The notes beneath the pieces are model-generated. The model ran no database searches. It had not been told where the DNA came from and saw nothing but the letters and a program-made list of their open reading frames with translations. From positions 1-40,259 of the forward strand of contig DCHM01000031.1 in NCBI GenBank assembly GCA_002314835.1: a stretch of DNA of 40,259 nt. Direction: 5' to 3'. Shown piece after piece: positions 1 to 8,650 of the stretch. The DNA is from Clostridiales bacterium UBA1752. GTDB taxonomy: Bacteria > Bacillota > Clostridia > Oscillospirales > CAG-382. The position numbers and the translations under genes are program-made. The first letter of the stretch is position 1. Every line of letters begins with the position of its first letter.

Positions 1-924
1 CGATACGTAGAGGGGCTTAAAAATATTATTTTGCTGTACGGCTGCCCCGGGTGCGGCAAGAGCAGTCTGTTAAAGCGGTTTGCGGCCAAAGCCGAGGGCA
101 AGGGCTATGAGGTTACGGCAATCAGATGCTCGTCGGATGCCGATTCGCTCGACGGCATCGTGGTGCCTGCGCTGTCGCTGGGCATAGTCGATGCGACCGC
201 GCCGCACGTGATAAACCCGATATACCCTTTGGCTGTCGAAAGAATCGTCGATTTGACTCAGTTTGCCGCTACTCCGTGCCGCAGTGAAAAAAGCCGCATA
301 ATCCGTCTTGCTTCCTGCAAAAAAGAGCACTACCGCATGGGTTACGCTTATCTCGCGGCGGCGGCAAAGGCGCGCGAAGCCGTGATAAGGGCTACAAAGC
401 CTTATATCGACCTGCCAAAGCTATACGCTTTTGCCGACCGCAGGATAAAGGAGTGCCGACTTACGGGTGGCACCGAATTCGGTCAGATAACGGCATTCGG
501 AGGCGGAGGCGAGTGCAGACTCGACTTTGCAGGCAAATGCGGAGCATATTGCTTTGACGGCAGCGTTTTGGGCGTGGCGAACGCGTTTTTTGAGTATCTT
601 TTGTCAAATACCGCCGCGATAAAGCGCACGCTGTCGATGGATGCCTTTGACGCGCAAAGCGTCGCGGATGCGCTGATAGGCTGCACTCATTTTGCGTCGC
701 ACGCCATTGACGGCGCGAGCGTTATACACGACAAACGGTTTGTAAAGCGCGGTATGCCCCGTCAGAGCCGCAAGCTGATAAACGAGCTGACTGCAAAAGC
801 GCAGAGCGAGTTTGCAAAGGCGGCGCTGCTTCACGCCGAGCTCGAAAAAATCTACGTAGGTCTTATAGACTTTGACGCGTACGCCGAGTACCGCGACAAG
901 CTGATTAGCACTCTACTGGCATAA
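1..924 (+). CDS. P-loop ATPase of the PRK06851-like type, 5' end cut off by the window
   Basis: The frame is open from the first base, so the true start lies upstream. A Walker A loop (GCPGCGKSS) is followed by the block EVTAIRCSSDADSLDGIVVP and then GIVDATAPHV. This order (P-loop, 'CSSDxDSLDGV', 'DGTAPHV') is what I recall of the Firmicute family annotated PRK06851, an uncharacterised nucleotide-binding protein. Family members as I know them carry a second P-loop half. Here the rest (RMGYAYLAAAAKAREAV and a degenerate C-terminal half) shows no second GxxGxGKS/T. The function is unknown, and NTP binding is inferred from the P-loop only. A hairpin terminator follows at once. Family assignment is moderate because the N-terminus is missing. 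Confidence 0.7.
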   Translation, partial: RYVEGLKNIILLYGCPGCGKSSLLKRFAAKAEGKGYEVTAIRCSSDADSLDGIVVPALSLGIVDATAPHVINPIYPLAVERIVDLTQFAATPCRSEKSRIIRLASCKKEHYRMGYAYLAAAAKAREAVIRATKPYIDLPKLYAFADRRIKECRLTGGTEFGQITAFGGGGECRLDFAGKCGAYCFDGSVLGVANAFFEYLLSNTAAIKRTLSMDAFDAQSVADALIGCTHFASHAIDGASVIHDKRFVKRGMPRQSRKLINELTAKAQSEFAKAALLHAELEKIYVGLIDFDAYAEYRDKLISTLLA

Positions 925-927
925 AAA

Positions 928-967
928 GCTCCCTCCCGCAATAAAATGCTGTGGGAGGGATATTTTT
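928..967 (+). terminator. Hairpin terminator whose 3' arm is the next gene's Shine-Dalgarno
   Basis: Bases 930-940 pair with 950-960 (11 pairs, including CCCTCCC with GGGAGGG and one G-U), with a 9-base loop, followed by TATTTTT. It begins four bases after the ATPase stop codon. The 3' arm GGGAGGG lies 8 bases before the ATG at 968, so it is also the only plausible ribosome binding site of the next gene. Confidence 0.75.
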
Positions 968-1384
968 ATGAACGTATCGTTTTTTAAGTCGGTTTTTAAG
1001 GGCGCAGGCGTCGGAATATGCGTGATAGCACTCGTTGCGTTTATCACTTCGCTTGCACTCTTGCTCGTGAGCGACGCAACACCCATGGTCAGAGCCTGTG
1101 CACTCGCGGCTGATTTTGCAGGAGGGCTCGGCGCAGGGATAGCCGCCTCTGCCTTTAACAAACAAAAGCCTCTGCCGACGGCACTTTCGGCAGGGCTTAT
1201 AGTGTGCATAATACTATTCGTGACGTCCGTAATCTTTGACTACGGCGGCAACGCGTGGATTGCGATAGGCTTAATAATGGCAGGTGCACTTATAGCTGCA
1301 CTCGTGCCTGCATTCAGCATCAAAACCAACAATCAAAGGCGCCTCGGCACGGCAAAGCATTTATCAAAAAGGTCAGTGCATTAA
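968..1384 (+). CDS. Small four-helix membrane protein, TIGR04086/YrzE-like
   Basis: This is a 138-residue, strongly hydrophobic protein with about four membrane segments (near residues 11-35, 41-63, 71-91 and 97-117) and a basic C-terminal tail (NNQRRLGTAKHLSKR). Size, helix count and glycine/alanine-rich helices resemble the small uncharacterised Firmicute membrane proteins of TIGR04086 (YrzE). No catalytic residues are apparent. The start is the ATG at 968, with GGGAGGG 8 bases upstream. That site lies in the 3' arm of a terminator hairpin, so translation may depend on RNA folding. The last 12 bases overlap the convergent radC 3' end, and I see no terminator between the two genes. The function is unknown. 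Confidence 0.6.
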   Translation: MNVSFFKSVFKGAGVGICVIALVAFITSLALLLVSDATPMVRACALAADFAGGLGAGIAASAFNKQKPLPTALSAGLIVCIILFVTSVIFDYGGNAWIAIGLIMAGALIAALVPAFSIKTNNQRRLGTAKHLSKRSVH

Positions 1385-2035
1385 CTTGATATAGCCTTTG
1401 TCCGAGCAGATAAAATGCTCGCACAGCTCTATGCCGTTGCTCGCCAGCGACAGCGAAATGCGCCTCGTGGTGTCGAGGTCTGCGGCAGAGGGGATAAGGT
1501 TGCCGCTCGGGTGGTTGTGAGCTATCATCAGATGACTGACGCTGTTTTTGATGGCGACCTCGGTAAGCGAGCGTATCTGAAACGACGCAGAATTGATGTC
1601 GCCGTGCTTGACTACCGTGCAATCAACGACCTCACCTCCGTCGGTCAGCGCCATAGCCATGACACATTCGTCGGTGACGCCGCGGTACTTGGAGACAAAG
1701 TAATTGCCTGCCATATCCGAAACAAAAAGGTTGTCGGCGTCTGAGCTTTGCACCTTCAATCGTTCTGCTATCTCCGGCATTAAGCCTATAAGCAACGCCG
1801 TGTGCTCTGAAATGCCGTCCGTCAGCACAAGGTCGTCCATGGGTGCGTTTATGACGTTTTTGAGCGTGCGGTAACGCTGTATCAGCGCCTCGGCGATGGG
1901 ACGCGTGTCCCTGCGCGGCAATGCGTAGGTGAGTAGCAGCTCGAGCACGGTGGTGTCATCCAGCTTGGCGGCACCCTCGCTTTTGAGGCGGGATTTGAGC
2001 CGCGCACGATGACCGGAATGATTATTTTCGGACAT
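1373..2035 (-). CDS. radC: RadC family JAMM-domain protein
   Basis: This 220-residue protein has an N-terminal helix-hairpin-helix-like half (LDDTTVLELLLTYALP; GISEHTALLIG) and a C-terminal RadC/MPN+ domain with the zinc-binding signature HNHPSG at residues 173-178 and the later Asp at 187 (PSAADLD). RadC proteins (UPF0758) are widely conserved. Their link to DNA repair is historical and their biochemical role is unsettled. The frame is open further upstream, but the ATG at 2035 is chosen because GGAGGT lies at 2045-2050 on the minus strand and the sequence MSENNHSGHRARL matches the usual RadC N-terminus. Its promoter (-10 at 2057-2062) is divergent from that of pcrA. The 3' end overlaps the convergent membrane-protein gene by 12 bases. 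Confidence 0.93.
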   Translation of the reverse strand: MSENNHSGHRARLKSRLKSEGAAKLDDTTVLELLLTYALPRRDTRPIAEALIQRYRTLKNVINAPMDDLVLTDGISEHTALLIGLMPEIAERLKVQSSDADNLFVSDMAGNYFVSKYRGVTDECVMAMALTDGGEVVDCTVVKHGDINSASFQIRSLTEVAIKNSVSHLMIAHNHPSGNLIPSAADLDTTRRISLSLASNGIELCEHFICSDKGYIKLMH

Positions 2036-2056
2036 AAAACAGCCACCTCCGAAATG

Positions 2057-2085
2057 ATAATACATAAAAAACTTTACTTTGTCAA
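2057..2085 (-). promoter_or_regulatory. radC promoter
   Basis: On the minus strand TTGACA (2080-2085) and TATTAT (2057-2062) are separated by exactly 17 bases. The expected start of transcription falls about at the Shine-Dalgarno of radC, giving a leader of only about 15 bases. Confidence 0.75.
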
Positions 2086-2091
2086 TAGCAC

Positions 2092-2120
2092 TTGCAAAGA
2101 ACCAATCTTTATGGTATAAT
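2092..2120 (+). promoter_or_regulatory. pcrA-valS promoter
   Basis: TTGCAA (2092-2097), a 17-base spacer and a perfect TATAAT (2115-2120) lie 27 bases before the pcrA ATG. It is divergent from the radC promoter, and the two -35 boxes are only 6 bases apart. Confidence 0.85.
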
Positions 2121-2146
2121 AACACCGTTAAAGGGGGTATTTTGCC

Positions 2147-4504
2147 ATGAAAATTGACAATAAGTCCTTCTGTGATTTAAAACGCAGAGCATTTGACCGA
2201 TATTTTGCCCGTTTGAATGACCGCCAACGCGAGGCGGTTTATAAGATAAACGGTCCTTTGCTCGTGCTCGCAGGAGCCGGTAGCGGCAAGACGACCGTGC
2301 TCGTCAACCGCATAGCCAATATCATCATGTTCGGCGATGCTTACAACAGTATATCTCTGCCGGCTGACGACGGCGTGGCTGACGCGCTCAAAAAAGCGCT
2401 GTCGGGTAACGATATGGACGCGCTGAAGCAGGCGCTTATTTGCTGTGCCGACGGCAACGTACCTGCATACAAGGTGCTCTGTCTTACCTTTACAAACAAG
2501 GCGGCAGGCGAATTTAAAGACAGACTGCGCGTGCTGCTCGGCGACGCCGCAGGCGATATATGGGCAGGCACGTTTCACTCGATTTGCGTCCGCATACTGC
2601 GCAGGTATATAGGCAGGCTCGGTTACAACAACGACTTTACCATATACGACACCGACGATACAAAAAAGCTACTCACCGACGTTATGAAACGCCTTAATAT
2701 AAATACCGATTTACTGCCTTTAAAGGCGGTTGTCGCAGGTATTTCGAGGGCAAAAAACGCAGGCGTAACGCCCGACGAGTATCAAAAAGAGATGTGCGAT
2801 GACGTGCGCGCACGCAAGATTGCGGCGATTTACGCCGAATATCAGGCGTCGCTCAAAAAGAATGACGCGCTCGATTTTGACGACATCATCATGCTGACCA
2901 ACACTCTGTTTGAGACTGACAGCGAGGTGCTCGAGCATTACAGAGACCAGTTTGAATACATCCTCTGCGACGAATATCAGGACACAAACCCTGCTCAGAG
3001 CAAGCTCGTTTATCTGCTCGCAGGCAAAAAGCACAATATATGCGTCGTGGGCGACGACGACCAGAGCATTTACCGCTTCCGCGGTGCCACGGTCGAAAAT
3101 ATACTCAAATTCGGCACTGTTTTCCCCGAAGCGGTCACTATCCGCCTCGAGCAAAATTACCGCTCGACGGGCAATATTTTGGGCGCCGCAAACAGCATAA
3201 TAGCCAACAACGGCGAGCGTCTCGGCAAAGACCTCTGGACTGATGCAGGCGACGGCGAGCCCGTCGTGATAAAGAGCCAATACACTCAGAGCGAAGAGGC
3301 TACCTACATTATTAACTGCATACGCGCCAAGGTCGCTAGCGGAGAATACAAATACCGTGATTTTGCGGTACTCTTTAGGATGAACGCACAGTCCAACGCA
3401 CTCGAAATCATCCTCAGCAAGAGCCGCATACCTTATCGCATTTACGGCGGCTTGCGCTTTTACGAGCGCCGTGAAATCAAGGATATCGTTGCGTACCTTT
3501 CGGTCATACTGCGTCACAACGACGACGTGAGACTGATGCGCATTATCAATCTGCCAAAGCGCGGCATAGGCGCTGCCACGATAAGCGACATACAGTCGAT
3601 AGCGTTAAGAGACGGACTGTCGATGTTTGACGTCATAGAGCGAGCGGACGGTTATCCCGAGCTGCACAAATCCTCGGGCAAGCTTGCCGGATTTGCCAAT
3701 CTCATCAAGGAGCTGACGCTCGACAGCACTACCATGCCGCTCGACGAGCTCGTCAAGGCGGTTATTGACAAAACAGGCTACGTGCAGATGCTCAACGAGG
3801 AGGAAGACGACGAAATCCGTGAGGACAACCTCAGAGAGTTTGTTTCGTCCGCCGTGTCTTATATCGAGACGACGCGTGAGCCTACGCTGGCAGGCTTCCT
3901 CGAGGACATTGCGCTCGTCAGCGATACCGACAATTACGATACCGACATTGACGCCGTGACGCTGATGACGGTACATTCGGCAAAGGGACTTGAGTTCCCC
4001 GTCGTGTTTATCCCGGGCTTTGAGGAGGGTATATTCCCGAGTGCTCAGAGCATAGGAGAGCCGGGAGGCATCGAGGAGGAACGCAGGCTCGCTTACGTCG
4101 CCATAACGAGAGCCAAAAAGCAGGTTATGATACTGCATACCGGCACGAGACTGATGTACGGCAAGACGTCGAGCAATCCGATTTCCCGTTTTGCACAGGA
4201 GATAGACGACCGCTACGTCGGCGAAACGACCTCGCTTCATCCGGCGCACGCTTCGGAATCAAAGCGCCGCTACGCCGCGAGCCAGGAATCATTCAGGCAA
4301 AAGACCACCGTCGTCAAATATCAAGAGCCTACCCTGCAGGAAACGGTGTTTGCTCCGGGTGACCGAGTGAAACACGCCACGTTCGGTGGCGGCACTATCG
4401 TCAAATCAGAGATATTGGGCGGAGACGTGCTATATGAGATAAGCTTTGATACCGTGGGTACAAAGCGCCTGATGGGCAATTACGCAAAACTTAATAAGGA
4501 ATAA
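2147..4504 (+). CDS. pcrA: ATP-dependent DNA helicase PcrA/UvrD (superfamily 1A)
   Basis: This 785-residue 3'-5' helicase acts in nucleotide-excision repair, replication restart and removal of RecA filaments and transcription complexes. Visible motifs are Walker A GAGSGKTT (43-50), Walker B CDEYQD (about 273-278), motif III VGDDDQSIYRFRG (about 300), LEQNYRST (about 335), motif V TVHSAKGLEF (about 608) and motif VI YVAITRAKK (about 650). The C-terminal 50 residues (FAPGDRVKHATFGGGTIV...) form the Tudor-like RNA polymerase-binding domain typical of PcrA. It is longer than Bacillus PcrA (about 740), mainly through an acidic/alanine-rich insert between motif I and motif Ia (near residues 60-105). 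The start is ATG 2147 with AAGGGGG at 2131-2137. valS follows 23 bases later, so the two are probably co-transcribed. Confidence 0.96.
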   Translation: MKIDNKSFCDLKRRAFDRYFARLNDRQREAVYKINGPLLVLAGAGSGKTTVLVNRIANIIMFGDAYNSISLPADDGVADALKKALSGNDMDALKQALICCADGNVPAYKVLCLTFTNKAAGEFKDRLRVLLGDAAGDIWAGTFHSICVRILRRYIGRLGYNNDFTIYDTDDTKKLLTDVMKRLNINTDLLPLKAVVAGISRAKNAGVTPDEYQKEMCDDVRARKIAAIYAEYQASLKKNDALDFDDIIMLTNTLFETDSEVLEHYRDQFEYILCDEYQDTNPAQSKLVYLLAGKKHNICVVGDDDQSIYRFRGATVENILKFGTVFPEAVTIRLEQNYRSTGNILGAANSIIANNGERLGKDLWTDAGDGEPVVIKSQYTQSEEATYIINCIRAKVASGEYKYRDFAVLFRMNAQSNALEIILSKSRIPYRIYGGLRFYERREIKDIVAYLSVILRHNDDVRLMRIINLPKRGIGAATISDIQSIALRDGLSMFDVIERADGYPELHKSSGKLAGFANLIKELTLDSTTMPLDELVKAVIDKTGYVQMLNEEEDDEIREDNLREFVSSAVSYIETTREPTLAGFLEDIALVSDTDNYDTDIDAVTLMTVHSAKGLEFPVVFIPGFEEGIFPSAQSIGEPGGIEEERRLAYVAITRAKKQVMILHTGTRLMYGKTSSNPISRFAQEIDDRYVGETTSLHPAHASESKRRYAASQESFRQKTTVVKYQEPTLQETVFAPGDRVKHATFGGGTIVKSEILGGDVLYEISFDTVGTKRLMGNYAKLNKE

Positions 4505-4527
4505 CAAAACGTTTTAAGGATATATTT

Positions 4528-7143
4528 ATGAAAGAACTTGACAAAAAATACAACCCTGCCGAATTTGAGGACAGGTTATACGCCGAATGGTGCCAAAAAG
4601 GATATTTTGCTCCGTCCGGCAAGGGAGAGAGCTTTAGCATAGTTATGCCGCCTCCCAACATCACGGGACAGCTACACATGGGACACGCTCTCGACAACAC
4701 TATGCAGGATATACTCACGCGCTACAAGCGTATGTGCGGCTACAACGTACTGTGGGTACCCGGCACCGACCACGCGAGTATCGCTACCGAGGCAAAAATA
4801 GTCGAAGCCATGCGCAAGGAAGGTCTGTCAAAGGCAGACCTCGGCAGAGAGCAATTTTTGGTACGCGCTTGGGATTGGAAAGAAAAATACGGCGGCCGCA
4901 TCGTCAGCCAGCTCAAAAAAATGGGCTCGTCCTGCGACTGGGGTCACGAAAGATTTACCATGGACGAGGGCTGCTCGGACGCAGTCAAGGAGGTCTTTGT
5001 CAGACTGTATAACAAGGGCCTCATATACCGCGGCGAGCGCATCATCAACTGGTGCCCTCACTGCCACACCTCGATAAGCAACGCCGAGGTTGAGCACGAG
5101 GAACAGCACGGACATTTCTGGCACATTCGATATCCGCTCGTAGGCGGAGGCGGATACGTCGAGGTCGCTACCACGCGTCCCGAGACGCTGCTCGGCGATA
5201 CTGCCGTCGCAGTCAACCCCGAGGACGAAAGATATAAGGATTTAATCGGCAGATACGTAGTTTTGCCACTCGTTGGCAGACGCATCCCCATCGTCGGCGA
5301 TATCCACGCCCAGCTTGACAAGGGCACGGGCTGTGTCAAGATTACGCCTGCACACGACCCCAACGACTTTGAGGTTGGCAAGCGTCAACACCTGCCTATC
5401 GAGGTTTGTCTCACCGAGGACGCCAAGATAACCGACAATTACCCCAAGTATGCAGGTATGGACAGATACGAGGCTCGCAAGGCTATTATCAACGACTTGC
5501 GCGAGGGCGGCTATCTCGCCGAAATCGAGGACCTTACCCACGAGGTCGGCACCTGCTACAGATGCGGCACTACCATCGAGCCGATGGTTTCGCTGCAGTG
5601 GTTCGTACGCATGGAGCCCTTGGCAGGTCCTGCTATCGAGGCAGTCAAGTCGGGCGACATCAAGTTTGTACCCGAAAGATTTGATAAAAACTATTTCCAC
5701 TGGATGGAAAATACTCAGGACTGGTGCATTTCGCGTCAGCTTTGGTGGGGACACCGCATCCCTGCATTCTATTGCAAGAGCTGCGGTCACACCGAGGTAA
5801 GCGCCGAGGACGTAAAGGTTTGCCCCAAGTGCGGCGGCGAGGTCGAGCAGGACCCCGATACCCTCGACACGTGGTTTTCGTCGGCACTCTGGCCGTTCTC
5901 CACGCTCGGCTGGCCAAACAAAACCAAGGATTTGGAGACCTTCTATCCGACTAACGTACTCGTTACGGGCTACGACATTATCACCTTCTGGGTATCGAGA
6001 ATGATATTCTCGGGCCTCGAATACACCGGCAAAAAGCCGTTCTCCGACGTACTCATCCACGGACTTATCCGCGACTCTCAGGGCCGCAAGATGTCAAAGT
6101 CGCTCGGCAACGGCGTTGACCCCCTCGAAATCATCGACAAGTACGGCGCGGACGCGCTCAGATTTACTCTCGCCACGGGCAACAGCCCCGGAAACGATAT
6201 GCGTTTTTACGAAGAGCGCGTCGAGGCTTCGAGAAACTTTGCCAACAAGATTTGGAACGCCGCAAGATTCGTCATGATGAACCTCGACGACGATATAGAG
6301 TGTGCAAAGCCGGATTTGGCAAGCCTCGAAACCGAGGACAAGTGGGTGCTTTCGCTCTACAATAAGCTCGTCGGCGAAGTCAGAGACAATATCGACAAAT
6401 ACGAGCTCGGCGTCGCAGTCCAAAAGCTGTACGACTTTATCTGGGACGTATTCTGCGACTGGTATATCGAGCTCGTCAAGTGCAGACTGTTTGACAAGGG
6501 CAGTGCCTCCAACCGCACCGCTCAGAGCGTACTTACCTACGTTTTGTCCAACACTCTCAAGCTGCTGCATCCGTTCATGCCGTTTATCACAGAGGAAATT
6601 TGGCGCACTCTGCCGCACGACGGTGACTCGATAATGATTTCGAGCTTCCCCGAGGTTGATACTACGCTCGACTTCCCCGAGGACGAGGAATCTCTCGGCG
6701 ACATCATCGACTGCATCCGCGGCATCCGCAACCGCCGCGCCGAAATGAACGTCGCACCTTCGCGCAAGGCTCACGTTGCCATCGTCACCGCAAAGCCCGA
6801 GCTTTTTGAAGGCAAGGACGCATTCTTTATCCGCCTCGCGTCTGCCGAATCGGTTGTCATCAATCCGTCGTCGGTTCCAGACAACGCGGTACAGATTATC
6901 ACGGGCTCTGCCAACATCTACCTGCCTCTCGCAGACATAGTTGACTTTGAAGCAGAGACGGCACGCATCAACAAAGAGCTCGAAAAGGTTGAAATCGACA
7001 TCACCCGTGGCGAAAGCAAGCTCGGTAACGAGGGCTTTGTAGCCCGCGCACCCGAGGCTGTCGTAGCTGCCGAAAAAGACAAGCTCGAAAAAGCTAAGGC
7101 GCTCAAAGCCAAGCTGCTCGAGGCTCTCGCAAAACTCAAATAA
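4528..7143 (+). CDS. valS: Valyl-tRNA synthetase
   Basis: This 871-residue class I synthetase charges tRNA-Val. HMGH (HIGH signature) is at residues 50-53 after PPPNITGQL, and KMSKS is at 521-525. The editing (CP1) domain lies between them, with EVATTRPETLLGDTAVAVNP. Cysteine pairs CPHC (about 176), CYRC (about 346), CKSC (about 416) and CPKC (about 433) suggest structural zinc sites. A C-terminal coiled coil from about 805 to the end (ETARINKELEKVEIDI...) is the tRNA-binding arm. The start is ATG 4528 with AAGGA upstream. The 23-base gap after pcrA leaves no room for a T-box leader, so this synthetase appears to be expressed from the pcrA promoter. A strong terminator follows the stop codon. 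Confidence 0.97.
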   Translation: MKELDKKYNPAEFEDRLYAEWCQKGYFAPSGKGESFSIVMPPPNITGQLHMGHALDNTMQDILTRYKRMCGYNVLWVPGTDHASIATEAKIVEAMRKEGLSKADLGREQFLVRAWDWKEKYGGRIVSQLKKMGSSCDWGHERFTMDEGCSDAVKEVFVRLYNKGLIYRGERIINWCPHCHTSISNAEVEHEEQHGHFWHIRYPLVGGGGYVEVATTRPETLLGDTAVAVNPEDERYKDLIGRYVVLPLVGRRIPIVGDIHAQLDKGTGCVKITPAHDPNDFEVGKRQHLPIEVCLTEDAKITDNYPKYAGMDRYEARKAIINDLREGGYLAEIEDLTHEVGTCYRCGTTIEPMVSLQWFVRMEPLAGPAIEAVKSGDIKFVPERFDKNYFHWMENTQDWCISRQLWWGHRIPAFYCKSCGHTEVSAEDVKVCPKCGGEVEQDPDTLDTWFSSALWPFSTLGWPNKTKDLETFYPTNVLVTGYDIITFWVSRMIFSGLEYTGKKPFSDVLIHGLIRDSQGRKMSKSLGNGVDPLEIIDKYGADALRFTLATGNSPGNDMRFYEERVEASRNFANKIWNAARFVMMNLDDDIECAKPDLASLETEDKWVLSLYNKLVGEVRDNIDKYELGVAVQKLYDFIWDVFCDWYIELVKCRLFDKGSASNRTAQSVLTYVLSNTLKLLHPFMPFITEEIWRTLPHDGDSIMISSFPEVDTTLDFPEDEESLGDIIDCIRGIRNRRAEMNVAPSRKAHVAIVTAKPELFEGKDAFFIRLASAESVVINPSSVPDNAVQIITGSANIYLPLADIVDFEAETARINKELEKVEIDITRGESKLGNEGFVARAPEAVVAAEKDKLEKAKALKAKLLEALAKLK

Positions 7144-7149
7144 AACGTT

Positions 7150-7175
7150 AAAAGCCGCTCGATGAGCGGCTTTTT
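7150..7175 (+). terminator. valS terminator; left copy of the 26-bp repeat bounding the AT-rich island
   Basis: A perfect 10-bp stem (7151-7160 with 7164-7173), GAT loop and T-run. All 26 bases from 7150 to 7175 recur without change at 10264-10289. It lies seven bases after the valS stop codon. Confidence 0.93.
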
Positions 7176-7194
7176 GAAAATAATAATATCATAA

Positions 7195-7207
7195 GACAAA
7201 AACTGTC
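7195..7207. promoter_or_regulatory. Operator-like palindrome, island copy 1
   Basis: GACA-AAAAC-TGTC, an inverted repeat with a 5-base spacer, centred 57 bases before the ATG at 7258. It matches the copy at 8653-8665 at 12 of 13 positions. It is probably the binding site of the island's own XRE regulator (inference). Confidence 0.6.
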
Positions 7208-7228
7208 CTATTATGTTTTTTTCGTATG

Positions 7229-7237
7229 TGATATGAT
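7229..7237 (+). promoter_or_regulatory. Extended -10 promoter of the first island operon
   Basis: TG-A-TATGAT reads as an extended -10 element. The -35 region 17 bases upstream (7209-7214, TATTAT) is poor, which fits an extended -10 or a promoter whose activity depends on the protein bound at 7195-7207. Confidence 0.5.
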
Positions 7238-7257
7238 GCAAATAAGGAGATGATGAA

Positions 7258-8418
7258 ATGAGAGACCTTAATAGGATTTCGCAATTTGTTGAAGCGATTA
7301 GTTATTACTATTCTATTAATCTAAACCCACACATAGCCGATTTCAATTTAGACGGTTCAATCATTGAAGAAGACATTATAACAGAAGACAATTACGATGA
7401 AAGAATACGTTTGTTAAGTAAGATATTGGGAATTAGTGTGCGCGACATTGAGAATGGAAACATTGACGTTGCATTATCTTTGTATAAAAAATATCCATTT
7501 TTTGGTTTGCTAATTAGGTTTGAAAAGCAAAAGCAACTGTTCTTAAACTATTCTTTTAATAAAGAATCATCATTAGACGAAGCATCGCTTATTCTTGCCA
7601 TATTTGGCGACAGGAAAATACCCAAAAAATACAACAAAAAAGATTTACTAGAACGTTTAGTATTACAGCTTAAAGAATATGACAAAGTATTGCCAGGCAC
7701 ATTTCATCCCAATGGAAAGATTAAGCAATTTCATCATGATGAAGAAGAATTTATTGATTTTCCTCAGTATTCGGTAATGATGAAGTCTTTTCTAGATATA
7801 TATGACCGTTTGAACTTTTTGTTTTTTAAAGCACTTGATTCTCGACTATCTGATGAAGAAATTAACGAATACAATCTACTGATCTCTTTCTTTGAAGGAA
7901 AAGAACGCGCTGCATCATCTTATTTGTATTACGAAAAGCTTTGCGAACATAGAGAGTTGTATATCTCGGAGCATTATACGCGTTTGGATTCGTATTTAAG
8001 AATCAGCAGTTATAAGGATTTTGAACCATGGAAATGCAATCAGTTTGTTGAGAATAAAGAATATGCTCAACGCTATCAAGACATTTTCACAAATACTGTT
8101 AACAGTATTAGTGGTTTTTGCATGAGAATAAAAAACGTATTCTGTTGGTTCAAATGGTCTGATGCTCCATATATAAAATATGAAGACTATGACTTTCTGC
8201 CGGACGAGCTTAAAATAGGAGAATATCAAGAAACGACACGAATATACATACCAAAAACGCAAGAAGAACTCGGCAATGATGATAAATTGGCAGATACATT
8301 AAGAGAATTTGCGTGTCCGGAAAGTAAAGGTGGATTGATAATTAAGAAACCGGAGTATTCAATGAAAGATGAAGACCGCCTGCAACGAATGATAAAGTAT
8401 CTTGATTGGGGGATATAA
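7258..8418 (+). CDS. Uncharacterised protein, island gene 1
   Basis: I do not recognise this 386-residue protein. It has no signal peptide or membrane segment and is rich in Lys, Glu, Tyr and Phe, so it is probably a soluble intracellular protein. Residues about 48-72 (RIRLLSKILGISVRDIENGNIDVAL) resemble a helix-turn-helix in spacing, but this is weak. The middle is helical and aromatic, and the C-terminus (residues about 320-386) is charged. The start is ATG 7258 with AAGGAGA at 7244-7250. One base separates its stop from the start of the XRE regulator, whose Shine-Dalgarno lies inside this gene, so the two are translationally coupled. The large-protein-plus-small-XRE arrangement recalls toxin-antitoxin or defence modules, but nothing in the sequence proves that. 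Confidence 0.85.
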   Translation: MRDLNRISQFVEAISYYYSINLNPHIADFNLDGSIIEEDIITEDNYDERIRLLSKILGISVRDIENGNIDVALSLYKKYPFFGLLIRFEKQKQLFLNYSFNKESSLDEASLILAIFGDRKIPKKYNKKDLLERLVLQLKEYDKVLPGTFHPNGKIKQFHHDEEEFIDFPQYSVMMKSFLDIYDRLNFLFFKALDSRLSDEEINEYNLLISFFEGKERAASSYLYYEKLCEHRELYISEHYTRLDSYLRISSYKDFEPWKCNQFVENKEYAQRYQDIFTNTVNSISGFCMRIKNVFCWFKWSDAPYIKYEDYDFLPDELKIGEYQETTRIYIPKTQEELGNDDKLADTLREFACPESKGGLIIKKPEYSMKDEDRLQRMIKYLDWGI

Positions 8419-8419
8419 T

Positions 8420-8638
8420 ATGAGTGATTTATCGTATTCCCTGATTGCTGGTCAAAATCTAAAAAAATTGATAAAAAGCAGTTATTCATCTCAAGAAGAG
8501 TTTGCCTATGCATATGGTACTGATATTAGAACTATAAGTAGATATGTGAATCAAGGCATAACGAGGATTGATGTTATTCAAGAGTTGGCAGGCTTTTTTA
8601 GAGTCGATTTTACTTATTTTTTTAGTTTGAGCGATTAG
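8420..8638 (+). CDS. Small XRE/Cro-type regulator, island gene 2
   Basis: A 72-residue protein consisting almost only of a helix-turn-helix. The core runs from about residue 23 to 50 (YSSQEEFAYAYGTDIRTISRYVNQGI), with the Cro-like pattern of an S/TQEE helix followed by a recognition helix DIRTISRYVNQG. The start is ATG 8420, chosen over an upstream in-frame codon because GGGGG lies 7 bases before it. It probably binds the two near-identical palindromes at 7195-7207 and 8653-8665 and controls both island transcription units, including its own. That link is inference from position. Confidence 0.8.
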   Translation: MSDLSYSLIAGQNLKKLIKSSYSSQEEFAYAYGTDIRTISRYVNQGITRIDVIQELAGFFRVDFTYFFSLSD

Positions 8639-8650
8639 ATATCCTGTAAT

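Noticed and set aside
7144..7257. Riboswitch in the leader of island gene 1
   Set aside because: The leader after the predicted start of transcription is only about 14 bases, too short for an aptamer.
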